Shown here: piece by piece, positions 8,884 through 15,969 of the stretch
Numbering within the stretch: position 1 is the first letter of the stretch
How the letters are laid out: each line of letters begins with the position of its first letter
Source: Salipiger thiooxidans
GTDB taxonomy: Bacteria; Pseudomonadota; Alphaproteobacteria; Rhodobacterales; Rhodobacteraceae
NCBI RefSeq assembly: GCF_900102075.1
Contig: NZ_FNAV01000012.1
Span: 124,001-188,000, forward strand
Direction of reading: 5' to 3'
DNA: 64,000 nt
Position numbers and translations under genes: made by a program
Notes under the pieces: generated by a model
Databases searched by the model: none
What the model saw: the letters and a program-made list of their open reading frames with translations, nothing else
What the model was told of the DNA's origin: nothing

Positions 8884-9103
8884 CCGGCGGCTGGAGTACG
8901 AGCCTTTCGCCTGTGCGCCGGCGCTGAAGCTGGAGGCGCATGAGCGGGTGAGCCGGTTGCAGGTGGAGGCGCTGAACGCGCGGCTCGACCGGCTGGAAGT
9001 GGTGCTGGAGCGGCTCGAGAAGCGGCTCTGGCTGGCGGCCTACGGCGTCGCCGGGGTCATTCTCGCACAGGCGTTTCAGGGCGTGATGGCGGTGACCCCG
9101 TGA
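8876..9103 (+). CDS. GTA head-formation protein g3.5
   Basis: 75 residues if started at GTG 8876; a second in-frame GTG at 8867 adds three. The gene overlaps the portal gene end. The sequence begins SDRRLEYEPFACAPALKLEAHERVSRL, then has a leucine-rich heptad helix (RLDRLEVVLERLEKRLWL) and a C-terminal hydrophobic helix (AYGVAGVILAQAFQGVMAV) that looks like a membrane segment. In RcGTA the corresponding small gene lies in the same place and is needed for head formation; its molecular role is not settled. The assignment rests on position, size and the conserved start. Confidence 0.75.
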   Translation: MSDRRLEYEPFACAPALKLEAHERVSRLQVEALNARLDRLEVVLERLEKRLWLAAYGVAGVILAQAFQGVMAVTP

Positions 9104-9126
9104 CGGGTTTCGGGAAAGGGACTGTT

Positions 9127-9669
9127 ATGGATCTGGAGCACAAGTTCTGCCGTTTCGACGCGGAGGTGACGGTGACCGAGGGCACGCGGATCGAGGGGTA
9201 TGCCTCGCTCTTCGGGGCCTGCGATCAGGGCGGCGACATCGTGACGACCGGCGCCTACGACGCCTCGCTGCAGCGGCTGGCGGCCGAGGGGCGGGCGGTG
9301 AAGATGCTCTGGCAGCACGACCCCGCCCAGCCCATCGGCGTCTGGGACGAGGTCCGCGCCGACGGCCGCGGGCTCTGGGTCCGCGGGCGTCTTCTCGAGA
9401 CCATCGAGAAGGGCCGGGAGGCTGCGGCGCTGATCGCGGCGGGTGCCATCGACGGGCTGTCGATCGGGTATCGCACGCTGAAGGCGGCGAAGGACGAGAA
9501 GGGGCGCAGGCTCCTCAAGGAACTGGAGCTTTGGGAGGTGTCGCTGGTGACCTTCCCGATGCTGCCCAGTGCGCGGGTGGCGGCCAAGGGGGAGACCCCG
9601 GAAGAGGCCATCATGCGCGAGTTGGCGCAGGCGCTGGAGGGCGCGCGCCTGGACCTGGCGGGCGGCTGA
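9127..9669 (+). CDS. GTA prohead protease, HK97 (S78) family (g4)
   Basis: 180 residues from ATG 9127 (GGGAAAGGG 6 nt upstream); a GTG at 9100 is in frame and would add nine residues. It cleaves scaffold or capsid N-termini during head maturation. The catalytic triad of the S78 family is readable: His64 in KMLWQHDPAQPIG, Ser112 in IDGLSIGY and Glu137 in LELWEVSLVTFPM. The 180-residue length is normal. It precedes the capsid gene by 30 nt, as in HK97-type phages. Confidence 0.93.
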   Translation: MDLEHKFCRFDAEVTVTEGTRIEGYASLFGACDQGGDIVTTGAYDASLQRLAAEGRAVKMLWQHDPAQPIGVWDEVRADGRGLWVRGRLLETIEKGREAAALIAAGAIDGLSIGYRTLKAAKDEKGRRLLKELELWEVSLVTFPMLPSARVAAKGETPEEAIMRELAQALEGARLDLAGG

Positions 9670-9699
9670 CGCGCGCCATTCACGAACGGGATCGAGATC

Positions 9700-10884
9700 A
9701 TGACCAACTCCGAGACTGTTTCTCGGACCGGGGAAGACGTGTCCCCGGTCGCCCGGGTGAGCGCCGCGGTTGCGGGACTCGTCGGGGATATCAGGGCCTT
9801 GCAGGCCGATTTCCAGCTGAAGCTTCAAAAACAGGAAGAGCGACTGACCATGCTTGACGCCAAGATGACCACCCACCGCGCGCGCCCCGCGCTGGCCACC
9901 ACGGCCGAGACCATTGCGCCGCACCAGAAGGCCTTCGACGCCTATCTGCGCACCGGCGACGACGACGGGCTGCGCGGCCTCGTGCTCGAGGGCAAGGCGC
10001 TGTCGACCGCGGTTGCCGGCGATGGCGGCTATCTCGTCGATCCGGTGACCTCGGAGACGGTGAAGTCGGTGCTCGACAGCACCGCCTCGATCCGGGCCAT
10101 CGCCAGCGTCGTGACGGTCGAGGCGACCTCCTACGACGTGCTGATCGACCAGGGCGAGACCGGCGCCGGCTGGGCGGACGAGTCGTCGACCTCGTCCGAG
10201 ACCGGCACCCCCACCATCGACCGGATCTCGATCAAGCTGCACGAGCTCTCGGCCATGCCGAAGGCGAGCCAGCGCCTGCTGGACGACAGTGCCTTCGACA
10301 TCGAGACCTGGCTCGCGGGGCGCATCGCCGACAAGTTTTCGCGCGCCGAGGCCGCGGCCTTCGTCAACGGTGACGGCGTCGACAAGCCCATGGGGTTCCT
10401 GACCCACGACACCGTCGACAACGAGATCTGGACCTGGGGCAACATCGGCTACGTGCCGAGCGGCACCTCCGGCGGGCTCGGCGACGGCGACGCGATCATC
10501 GACCTTGTCTATGCGCTGGGCGCCGAGTACCGCGCCAAGGCGTGCTTCGTGATGAACTCGAAGACCGCGGGTGCGCTGCGCAAGCTCAAGGACGCGGACG
10601 GTCGGCATCTCTGGTCCGACGGCATCGCCGCGGCGCAGCCCGCCCGCCTGCTGGGCTATCCGGTGCTGATCGCCGAGGACATGCCGGACATCGGCGCCGA
10701 CGCGGATGCCATCGCCTTCGGTGATTTCGCCGCCGGCTACACCATCGCCGAGCGCCCGGACCTGCGCGTCCTGCGCGACCCGTTCAGCGCCAAGCCGCAC
10801 GTGCTGTTCTATGCCACCAAGCGGGTCGGCGGCGACGTGAGCGACTTCGCGGCGATCAAGCTGCTGCGCTGCGCCACGGCCTGA
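9700..10884 (+). CDS. GTA major capsid protein, HK97 fold (g5)
   Basis: 394 residues, ATG 9700. Residues 1-60 form a helical delta/scaffold domain (VARVSAAVAGLVGDIRALQADFQLKLQKQEERL) that the g4 protease would remove. The HK97 shell domain follows from about residue 100 (GGYLVDPVTSETVKSVLDSTASIRAIA), with the E-loop region, the GAGWADESSTSSETGTPT strand and a typical end (DPFSAKPHVLFYATKRVGGDVSDFAAIKLLRCA). In RcGTA this protein makes the oblate head. The gene is followed by a hairpin and the longest gap inside the cluster, 162 nt before g6. Confidence 0.96.
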   Translation: MTNSETVSRTGEDVSPVARVSAAVAGLVGDIRALQADFQLKLQKQEERLTMLDAKMTTHRARPALATTAETIAPHQKAFDAYLRTGDDDGLRGLVLEGKALSTAVAGDGGYLVDPVTSETVKSVLDSTASIRAIASVVTVEATSYDVLIDQGETGAGWADESSTSSETGTPTIDRISIKLHELSAMPKASQRLLDDSAFDIETWLAGRIADKFSRAEAAAFVNGDGVDKPMGFLTHDTVDNEIWTWGNIGYVPSGTSGGLGDGDAIIDLVYALGAEYRAKACFVMNSKTAGALRKLKDADGRHLWSDGIAAAQPARLLGYPVLIAEDMPDIGADADAIAFGDFAAGYTIAERPDLRVLRDPFSAKPHVLFYATKRVGGDVSDFAAIKLLRCATA

Positions 10885-10901
10885 GCCTGACACGGACATG
10901 G

Positions 10902-10920
10902 GGGCGGAGATGATCCGCCC
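10902..10920 (+). other. Perfect 7-bp hairpin after the capsid gene
   Basis: GGGCGGA (10902-10908) and TCCGCCC (10914-10920) with a 5-nt loop, 18 nt after the capsid stop. There is no T-run, so full termination is unlikely. Its position after the most abundantly needed structural gene suggests a partial terminator or a 3'-end stabiliser of capsid mRNA. Confidence 0.5.
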
Positions 10921-11046
10921 TCGTGGGGCGCGTGCCGGAACTGATTGCGTTGTCCAGCTGCTCCCCTCCGTCCGAGCAACGTGTGCGGCGCGCGCCCGCC
11001 CTGGCCCCAGGCCGATCCGACCGGCAGAGGATTGCGGAGAGAGATC

Positions 11047-11640
11047 ATGATGTTGATGGAAGAAAATCAGGTGCCCGAAGCGGCGCTTCCGGTTGCCGCG
11101 CTGCGTCGCCATCTTCGGCTCGGCAGCGGGTTTGCCGAAGGAGACGTGCAGGACGAGGTGCTGTCATCCTTCCTGCGGGCGGCGCTGGCGGCGATCGAGG
11201 GACGCACCGGCAAGGCGCTGATCCGGCGCAATTTCATCTGGACGCTGCACCGCTGGCGCGACCCGGACGGCGCGTTGTTTCCGCTGGCGCCGGTCACCGA
11301 TGTGGCGCAGATCTTCCTGTCCGACCGCAACGGGATCGCCGAGGAGCTCGAGGCCTCGCGCTACCGGCTCGAGGCCGATGCCCATGCGCCGGTGTTGCGC
11401 CCGATGAGCGCGGCGCTGCCGCAGATCCGGGATGGCGGCAAGGTCGAGATCCGCTTCACTGCGGGCTTCGCCGAGAGCTTCGACGAGGTACCCGCCGATC
11501 TTGCGCAGGCGGTGCTGTTGCTGGCGGCACATTACTACGAATACCGCGACGAGACCTCGCTCGGACAGGGCTGCATGCCGTTCGGCGTGACCGCGCTTAT
11601 CGCGCGCTACCGCCCGCTGCGCGTGGGCTTCGGCGCATGA
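11047..11640 (+). CDS. GTA head-tail adaptor (g6)
   Basis: 197 residues from ATG 11047 (GCGGAG 7 nt upstream; ATG codons at 11050 and 11056 are alternatives). The all-helical N-terminus (VAALRRHLRL, then EVLSSFLRAALAAIEGRTGKALIRR) and the later WTLHRWRDPDG, VEIRFTAGFAE and DLAQAVLLLAAHYYEYRDE segments are those of phiE125 gp8/HK97 gp6-like connector proteins. It forms the ring between portal and tail. The stop overlaps g7 in an ATGA. Confidence 0.88.
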   Translation: MMLMEENQVPEAALPVAALRRHLRLGSGFAEGDVQDEVLSSFLRAALAAIEGRTGKALIRRNFIWTLHRWRDPDGALFPLAPVTDVAQIFLSDRNGIAEELEASRYRLEADAHAPVLRPMSAALPQIRDGGKVEIRFTAGFAESFDEVPADLAQAVLLLAAHYYEYRDETSLGQGCMPFGVTALIARYRPLRVGFGA

Positions 11641-11975
11641 GCGCGCCGGTCCTGAACCGCCGCCTGCTGCTGGAGGCGCCGCAGACGGTGTCCGACGGTG
11701 CGGGAGGGCTGGCCGAGACCTGGACGCTGCTCGGCACGCTCTGGGGCGAGATCCGGCCACGCAGCGGGCGCGAGGCGCTGGGCGAGGCCGGGCCGGTTGC
11801 GGTCGGCATGTTCCGCATCACGCTGCGGGGGGCGCCGCAGGGCGCGCCCGAGCGGCCTGTGCCCGGCCAGCGGCTGCGCCATGGCGCCCGCATCTTCCGC
11901 GTTCTCGCGGTGACCGAGCGCGAGCCGGGTGGCATGTATCTGACCTGCGAGACCCGCGAGGAGGTGGCGGCATGA
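11637..11975 (+). CDS. GTA head-tail stopper/closure protein (g7)
   Basis: 112 residues. ATG 11637 overlaps the g6 stop by 4 nt. It has the short beta-barrel pattern of the SPP1 gp16/HK97 head-closure family: RRLLLEAPQTVSDGAGG, then LLGTLWGEIRPRSGRE, FRITLRGAP, RLRHGARIFRVLAVTEREP and MYLTCETREE. This protein seals DNA in the head and joins the tail terminator. Its stop in turn overlaps g8 by 4 nt, so translation of g6-g7-g8 is very likely coupled. Confidence 0.87.
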   Translation: MSAPVLNRRLLLEAPQTVSDGAGGLAETWTLLGTLWGEIRPRSGREALGEAGPVAVGMFRITLRGAPQGAPERPVPGQRLRHGARIFRVLAVTEREPGGMYLTCETREEVAA

Positions 11976-12379
11976 GCTACGCGATGTCGGCGGCGCTTCA
12001 GGCCGCGGTGTTCCAGCAGCTCTCGGGCGATGGCGGCGTGGCTGCGCTTGTGGGCAGCGACATCTACGATGCGCTGCCGCCCGGCGCGCTGCCGGGGCTC
12101 TACATCACGCTGGGTGCCGAGACCGCGCGCGACGCTTCGGACGTCAGCGGAGCCGGCGCCTGGCACGACCTGACGGTTGCCGTGGTGAGCGATGCGGCGG
12201 GGTTCCAGAGCGCCAAGACCGTCGCCGCCGCAGCCTGCGACGCGCTGAACGACGCGCCGCTGGCGCTGCAGCGCGGGCGGCTGGTGAGCCTGCGCTTCCT
12301 CAAGGCGCGGGCGAAGCGCGAGAGCGGCGGGCTGCGGCGGATCGACATGACCTTCCGCGCCCGCGTCGAAGACGACTGA
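11972..12379 (+). CDS. GTA tail terminator/completion protein, DUF3168 family (g8)
   Basis: 135 residues. ATG 11972 overlaps g7 by 4 nt. The N-terminal helix (SAALQAAVFQQLSGD), VAALVGSDIYDALPPGALPGLYITLG, the HDLTVAVVSDAAGFQSAKTVAAAACDAL helix region and the closing FRARVEDD strand are those of DUF3168 tail-completion proteins, which cap the tail tube and attach it to the head. g9 begins 25 nt after the stop with its own AAGGAGAG site. Confidence 0.88.
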   Translation: MSYAMSAALQAAVFQQLSGDGGVAALVGSDIYDALPPGALPGLYITLGAETARDASDVSGAGAWHDLTVAVVSDAAGFQSAKTVAAAACDALNDAPLALQRGRLVSLRFLKARAKRESGGLRRIDMTFRARVEDD

Positions 12380-12404
12380 TCCCTTCATTCAAGGAGAGAA
12401 CGAG

Positions 12405-12827
12405 ATGGGTGCCCAGAACGGCAAGGATCTTCTGATCAAGGTGGACCTGACCGGCGACGGTCAGTTCGAGACCATGGCGGGGCTGCGCGCCACGCGGGTG
12501 AGCTTCAATGCCGAGAGCGTCGACGTGACGACGCTTGAGAGCCAGGGCGGGTGGCGCGAGCTGCTGGCCGGTGCGGGCGTCAAGTCGGCCAGCATAAGCG
12601 GCTCGGGGGTGTTCAAGGATGCGGGGACGGACGAGCGTGCCCGGCAGATCTTCTTCGACGGCGAAACCCCCGATTTCCAGGTCATCATCCCCGATTTCGG
12701 CACCGTCGCGGGACCGTTCCAGGTGACCTCGATCGAGTACGCGGGGTCGCACGACGGCGAGGCCACCTACGAGGTGTCCTTGGCCTCGGCCGGGGCGCTG
12801 CAGTTCGTGCCGGTTCCGGTGACCTGA
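12405..12827 (+). CDS. GTA major tail (tube) protein, TP901-1 type (g9)
   Basis: 140 residues, ATG 12405 with a strong AAGGAGAG site. The opening MGAQNGKDLLIKVDLTGDGQFETMAGLRATRVSF is the standard start of phage TP901-1-type major tail proteins. It is followed by VDVTTLESQGGWRELLAGAGVKSASISGSGVFKD and a beta-rich end. It polymerises into the tail tube, short in GTAs because the tape measure is short. The stop overlaps g10 by one base (TGATG). Confidence 0.93.
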   Translation: MGAQNGKDLLIKVDLTGDGQFETMAGLRATRVSFNAESVDVTTLESQGGWRELLAGAGVKSASISGSGVFKDAGTDERARQIFFDGETPDFQVIIPDFGTVAGPFQVTSIEYAGSHDGEATYEVSLASAGALQFVPVPVT

Positions 12828-13147
12828 TGGCCAATCCGTGGCGGGGAGAGGTGGCGCTGCAGATCGACGGCGAGCGCCACCTGATGCGGCTGACGCTGGG
12901 GGCGCTGGCCGAGCTCGAGGCGGGGCTCGAGGAGGGCTCGCTGGTCGAACTGGTCCGCCGCTTCGAGGAGGGCCGTTGCAGCACCCGCGATGTGCTGGCG
13001 CTGATCGTGGCGGGGCTGCGCGGCGGTGGCTGGCGCGGCACCGCGAAGGACCTGCTCTCGGCCGAGATCGCCGGCGGCCCGATGGCGGCGGCGCGGGCGG
13101 CGGCCGAGCTTCTGGCGCGCGCCTTCATGCTGCCGGAGGAGAGCTGA
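12827..13147 (+). CDS. GTA tail assembly chaperone-like protein (g10)
   Basis: 106 residues; TGATG junctions at both ends tie it to g9 and g10.1. The protein is a beta hairpin (WRGEVALQIDGERHLMRLTLGALAELE) followed by helices and an alanine-rich tail. This is the GTA gp10 family, equivalent in place to the tail chaperone G of long-tailed phages that coats the tape measure before tail assembly. The assignment is by synteny and pattern. Together with the overlapping g10.1 it recalls the G/GT pair, but here the two are separate overlapping genes rather than a frameshift product. Confidence 0.82.
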   Translation: MANPWRGEVALQIDGERHLMRLTLGALAELEAGLEEGSLVELVRRFEEGRCSTRDVLALIVAGLRGGGWRGTAKDLLSAEIAGGPMAAARAAAELLARAFMLPEES

Positions 13148-13344
13148 TGCAGGGCTTCGACTGGCCGAAGCTGCTGCGCGCGGGGCTCCGCGGGTTGGGG
13201 CTCCGGCCGGACGAATTCTGGGCGCTCACGCCCGCCGAGCTGCGGCTGATGCTGGGCGAGGACAGCGGCGAGGTGCCGATGGGACGGTCCCGGCTCGAGG
13301 AGCTGATCGCGGCCTTCCCGGATGAGGTGAAAGGAGAGGTTTAA
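13147..13344 (+). CDS. GTA phage tail assembly chaperone (g10.1, TIGR02216-like)
   Basis: 65 residues, easily missed because it is short and its frame opens far upstream inside g10. ATG 13147 overlaps the g10 stop by one base. The sequence MQGFDWPKLLRAGLRGLGLRPDEFWALTPAEL, then EELIAAF, is the compact pattern of the small phage chaperone family that sits just before the tape measure in GTAs. Its stop TAATG overlaps the tape measure start, which also has an AAGGAGAG site. Confidence 0.85.
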   Translation: MQGFDWPKLLRAGLRGLGLRPDEFWALTPAELRLMLGEDSGEVPMGRSRLEELIAAFPDEVKGEV

Positions 13345-14006
13345 TGAGCGAATTCGAGAGGCTCGACGATCTCGATACGGAGATCGCGGCGCTGGAGACA
13401 AGCCTTGGCTCGGCGGCGGGCATGGCGGCGCAGTTCGACGCCGAGATGAAGCGCATCCACCAGACCTTCTCGGCCACCGGGCGCAACGTGACGCGGCTGG
13501 AAAGCTCGCTGAGCAAGGGGCTGGGCCGGGCCATAGACGGGGTCGTGCTGGACGGCATGAAGCTGTCCGAGGCGCTGGACGTGGTGGCGCGCTCGATGAT
13601 CGACGCGGCCTACAAGGCGGCGGTGCAGCCGGTGACGCAGCACGTGGGCGGTATGCTGGCAGGCTCGCTTGCGGGCATGTTCGGGGGGCTGTCGCTCTTC
13701 GCCAGGGGCGGCGCGTTCACGCAGGGCAAGGTGATGCCCTTCGCCAACGGCGGCGTGGTGTCGGGGCCGGTGAGCTTTCCGATGCGCGGCGGCACCGGCC
13801 TGATGGGCGAGGCGGGCCCCGAGGCGATCATGCCTCTCACGCGTGGGGCCGACGGCAGGCTCGGGGTGCGGGCGCAGGGCAGCGGCCAGCCGGTGCAGGT
13901 CGTCATGAACATCAGCACGCCCGACGTGCAGGGCTTCCAGCGCAGCCAGTCCCAGATCGCGGCCAAGATGAGCCGGGCGCTGGGGCAGAGTGCGCGCAAC
14001 AGGTGA
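13344..14006 (+). CDS. GTA tape measure protein (g11)
   Basis: 220 residues, ATG 13344. The N-terminal half is a helical rod (LDDLDTEIAALETSLG through VTRLESSLSKGLGRAI). It is followed by a hydrophobic helix (HVGGMLAGSLAGMFGGLSLF) and a glycine-rich end with FANGGVVSGPVSFPM and LMGEAGPEAIMPLTRG, the signature of phage tape measure C-termini. It sets tail length and is probably ejected into the recipient. It is far shorter than siphophage tape measures (typically 600 residues or more), as expected for the short RcGTA tail. Confidence 0.92.
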   Translation: MSEFERLDDLDTEIAALETSLGSAAGMAAQFDAEMKRIHQTFSATGRNVTRLESSLSKGLGRAIDGVVLDGMKLSEALDVVARSMIDAAYKAAVQPVTQHVGGMLAGSLAGMFGGLSLFARGGAFTQGKVMPFANGGVVSGPVSFPMRGGTGLMGEAGPEAIMPLTRGADGRLGVRAQGSGQPVQVVMNISTPDVQGFQRSQSQIAAKMSRALGQSARNR

Positions 14007-14016
14007 GGTATGACAG

Positions 14017-14649
14017 ATGAGCTTTCACGAGGTGAGATTTCCGGCGGACCTCAGCTTCGGCGCGCTCGGCGGTCCCGAGCGTCGCACCGACGTGGTGGAG
14101 CTGACCAGCGGCTACGAGGAGCGCAACAGCCCCTGGGCCCATTCGCGCCGGCGCTACGACGCGGGGCTGGGGCTGCGCAGCCTCGATGACATCGAGAAGC
14201 TGCTGGCATTCTACGAAGCCCGCCGCGGTCAGCTCTACGGCTTCCGCTGGAAGGACTGGGCCGACTACCGTTCATGCAAGCCGAGCGGGACGATCTTGCC
14301 CACCGACCAGGTGATCGCGCGGGGCGACGGTGCCACGCGGGCCTTCCAGCTGGTCAAGGTCTACCGCTCCGGCACGGCCTCCTACGCGCGGCCGATTTCG
14401 AAGCCGGTGGCGGGCACGGTGGTGGCCGCGGTGCAGGACGTCGAGATGCGCGAGGGCGTGCATTTCGAGCTCGACCTGACCACCGGGATCATCACCTTCG
14501 CCGACGCGCCGATGACCGGGGTCGAGATCTCGGCGGGCTACGAGTTCGACGTGCCGGTGCGTTTCGACACGCCGGGCATCAACGTCAGCGTCGCGAGCTT
14601 CCAGGCGGGGCAGGCGCCCGACGTGCCGGTGGTGGAGGTGCGGGTCTGA
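14017..14649 (+). CDS. GTA distal tail protein, DUF2460 family (g12)
   Basis: 210 residues, ATG 14017. It opens MSFHEVRFPADLSFGALGGPERRTDVVELTSGYEERN, the hallmark of DUF2460 (phage TIGR02217) proteins, followed by LLAFYEARRGQLYGFRWKDWADY. In RcGTA this protein forms the hexameric ring at the end of the tube where the baseplate hub docks. The stop overlaps g13 by one base (TGATG). Confidence 0.92.
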   Translation: MSFHEVRFPADLSFGALGGPERRTDVVELTSGYEERNSPWAHSRRRYDAGLGLRSLDDIEKLLAFYEARRGQLYGFRWKDWADYRSCKPSGTILPTDQVIARGDGATRAFQLVKVYRSGTASYARPISKPVAGTVVAAVQDVEMREGVHFELDLTTGIITFADAPMTGVEISAGYEFDVPVRFDTPGINVSVASFQAGQAPDVPVVEVRV

Positions 14650-15536
14650 TGGGCATCGCGGAGCTTCACGACCACCTCGCGACCGGGCTCACCACGGTGT
14701 CGCGCTGCTGGGGGGTGACCCGGACCGACGGGCTGCGGCTGGGCTTCACCGACCATGACCGGGACCTGTCTTTCGACGGGCTGGTGTTCCGCGCAGACAC
14801 CGGGCTCAGCGCCAAGGCGTTGCAGCAGGCGACCGGGCTCGCGGTCGACAACACCGAGGCCATGGGCGCGCTGCGCGACGACGCGCTCTCGGACGCGGAT
14901 ATCGAGGCCGGGCGCTTTGACGGCGCAGAGGTGGTGTCGTGGCTGGTCAACTGGCAGGAGGTGTCGCAGCGCAAGATGCTGTTCCGCGGCACCATCGGCC
15001 AGATCCGGCGGGCGGGTGGCGCCTTTCACGCCGAGCTGCGCGGGCTCACCGAGATGCTCAACCGGCCCATCGGGCGCGCCTACCAGCGGCCCTGCTCGGC
15101 GGTGCTGGGCGATGCCATGTGCCGCGCCGACCTCACCGAGCCGGGCTATTTCCACGAGGGCGCGGTGCTGAGCGCCAGCGAAAACCGCTCGTTCGGCTTC
15201 GGCCCGCTGGTGGGGTTCGAGGAGGGCTGGTTCCAGCGCGGTCGGCTGGTGGTGGTGAGCGGCGCGGCCGCGGGTCTCACGGGCCACATCAAGCGCGACC
15301 GGCTCTGGAACGGCGAGCGGCTCATCGAGCTGTGGGAGCCGCTGGGCGCCGCGGTGGTGCCGGGCGACGTGCTGCGGATCCAGGCCGGTTGCGACAAGCG
15401 CTTCGAGACCTGCCGGCTCAAGTTCAACAACGCGCTGAATTTCCAGGGCTTTCCGGACATCCCCGAGGAGGACTGGATGATCGTGCATCCCACTGCCGCC
15501 AAGAAGACCAGTGGCGGGAGCCGCCGCAATGGCTAG
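14649..15536 (+). CDS. GTA baseplate hub protein, DUF2163 family, probable Fe-S cluster (g13)
   Basis: 295 residues. The DUF2163 pattern is clear: GLTTVSRCWGVTRTDGLRLGFTDHDRDL, then LRGLTEMLNRPIGRAYQRPCS, and the end AGCDKRFETCRLKFNNALNFQGFPDIP. Four cysteines lie in two pairs, Cys149/Cys158 and Cys248/Cys255. They are well placed to hold the iron-sulfur cluster described for the RcGTA hub. The protein links the distal tail ring to the megatron. It overlaps g12 by one base and g14 by 8 nt. Confidence 0.92.
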   Translation: MGIAELHDHLATGLTTVSRCWGVTRTDGLRLGFTDHDRDLSFDGLVFRADTGLSAKALQQATGLAVDNTEAMGALRDDALSDADIEAGRFDGAEVVSWLVNWQEVSQRKMLFRGTIGQIRRAGGAFHAELRGLTEMLNRPIGRAYQRPCSAVLGDAMCRADLTEPGYFHEGAVLSASENRSFGFGPLVGFEEGWFQRGRLVVVSGAAAGLTGHIKRDRLWNGERLIELWEPLGAAVVPGDVLRIQAGCDKRFETCRLKFNNALNFQGFPDIPEEDWMIVHPTAAKKTSGGSRRNG

Positions 15537-15969
15537 GCCCGAGGTGGTGACGGCAGCGCGGGGCTGGATCGGCACACCCTACGTGCACCAGGCCTCGGTG
15601 CGGGGCGCGGGCTGCGATTGCCTCGGCCTCTTGCGCGGGGTCTGGCGCGAACTCATCGGCCCCGAGCCCGAGGTGGTGCCGCCCTACACCATGGACTGGT
15701 CCGAGCCGCAGGGCGACGAGGCCCTGCTGCGGGTGGGGCTGCGCCACCTGCACCGCAAGCCCCCGGGCGACGAGGCCCCTGGCGACGTTCTGCTCTTCCG
15801 CATGCGCGAGGGCGCCGTCGCCAAGCATCTCGGGCTGCAGGCCCGCACCGGGGCCGCGGCGAGCTTCATCCACGCCTACACCGGACACGGCGTGATCGAG
15901 AGCCCGCTCAGCCTGCCATGGCGCCGCCGCATCGCGGCGCGCTTTGCCATTCCAACGGAGAAGACCTGA
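15529..15969 (+). CDS. GTA cell-wall peptidase, NlpC/P60 family (g14)
   Basis: 146 residues from ATG 15529 (GGGAG 9 nt upstream); the open frame starts slightly earlier. The catalytic cysteine is Cys31 in GCDCLGLLRGVWRELIG and the histidine is His100 in GAVAKHLGL. The opening VTAARGWIGTPYVHQASVRGAGCDC is the classic NlpC/P60 start used by phage tail proteins. It opens recipient peptidoglycan during DNA delivery. It overlaps g13 by 8 nt and g15 by one base. Confidence 0.93.
   Translation: MARPEVVTAARGWIGTPYVHQASVRGAGCDCLGLLRGVWRELIGPEPEVVPPYTMDWSEPQGDEALLRVGLRHLHRKPPGDEAPGDVLLFRMREGAVAKHLGLQARTGAAASFIHAYTGHGVIESPLSLPWRRRIAARFAIPTEKT

Noticed and set aside
13344-14006. Truncated tape measure gene
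   Set aside because: 220 residues is short for phages but normal for gene transfer agents of this type, and both ends are intact.
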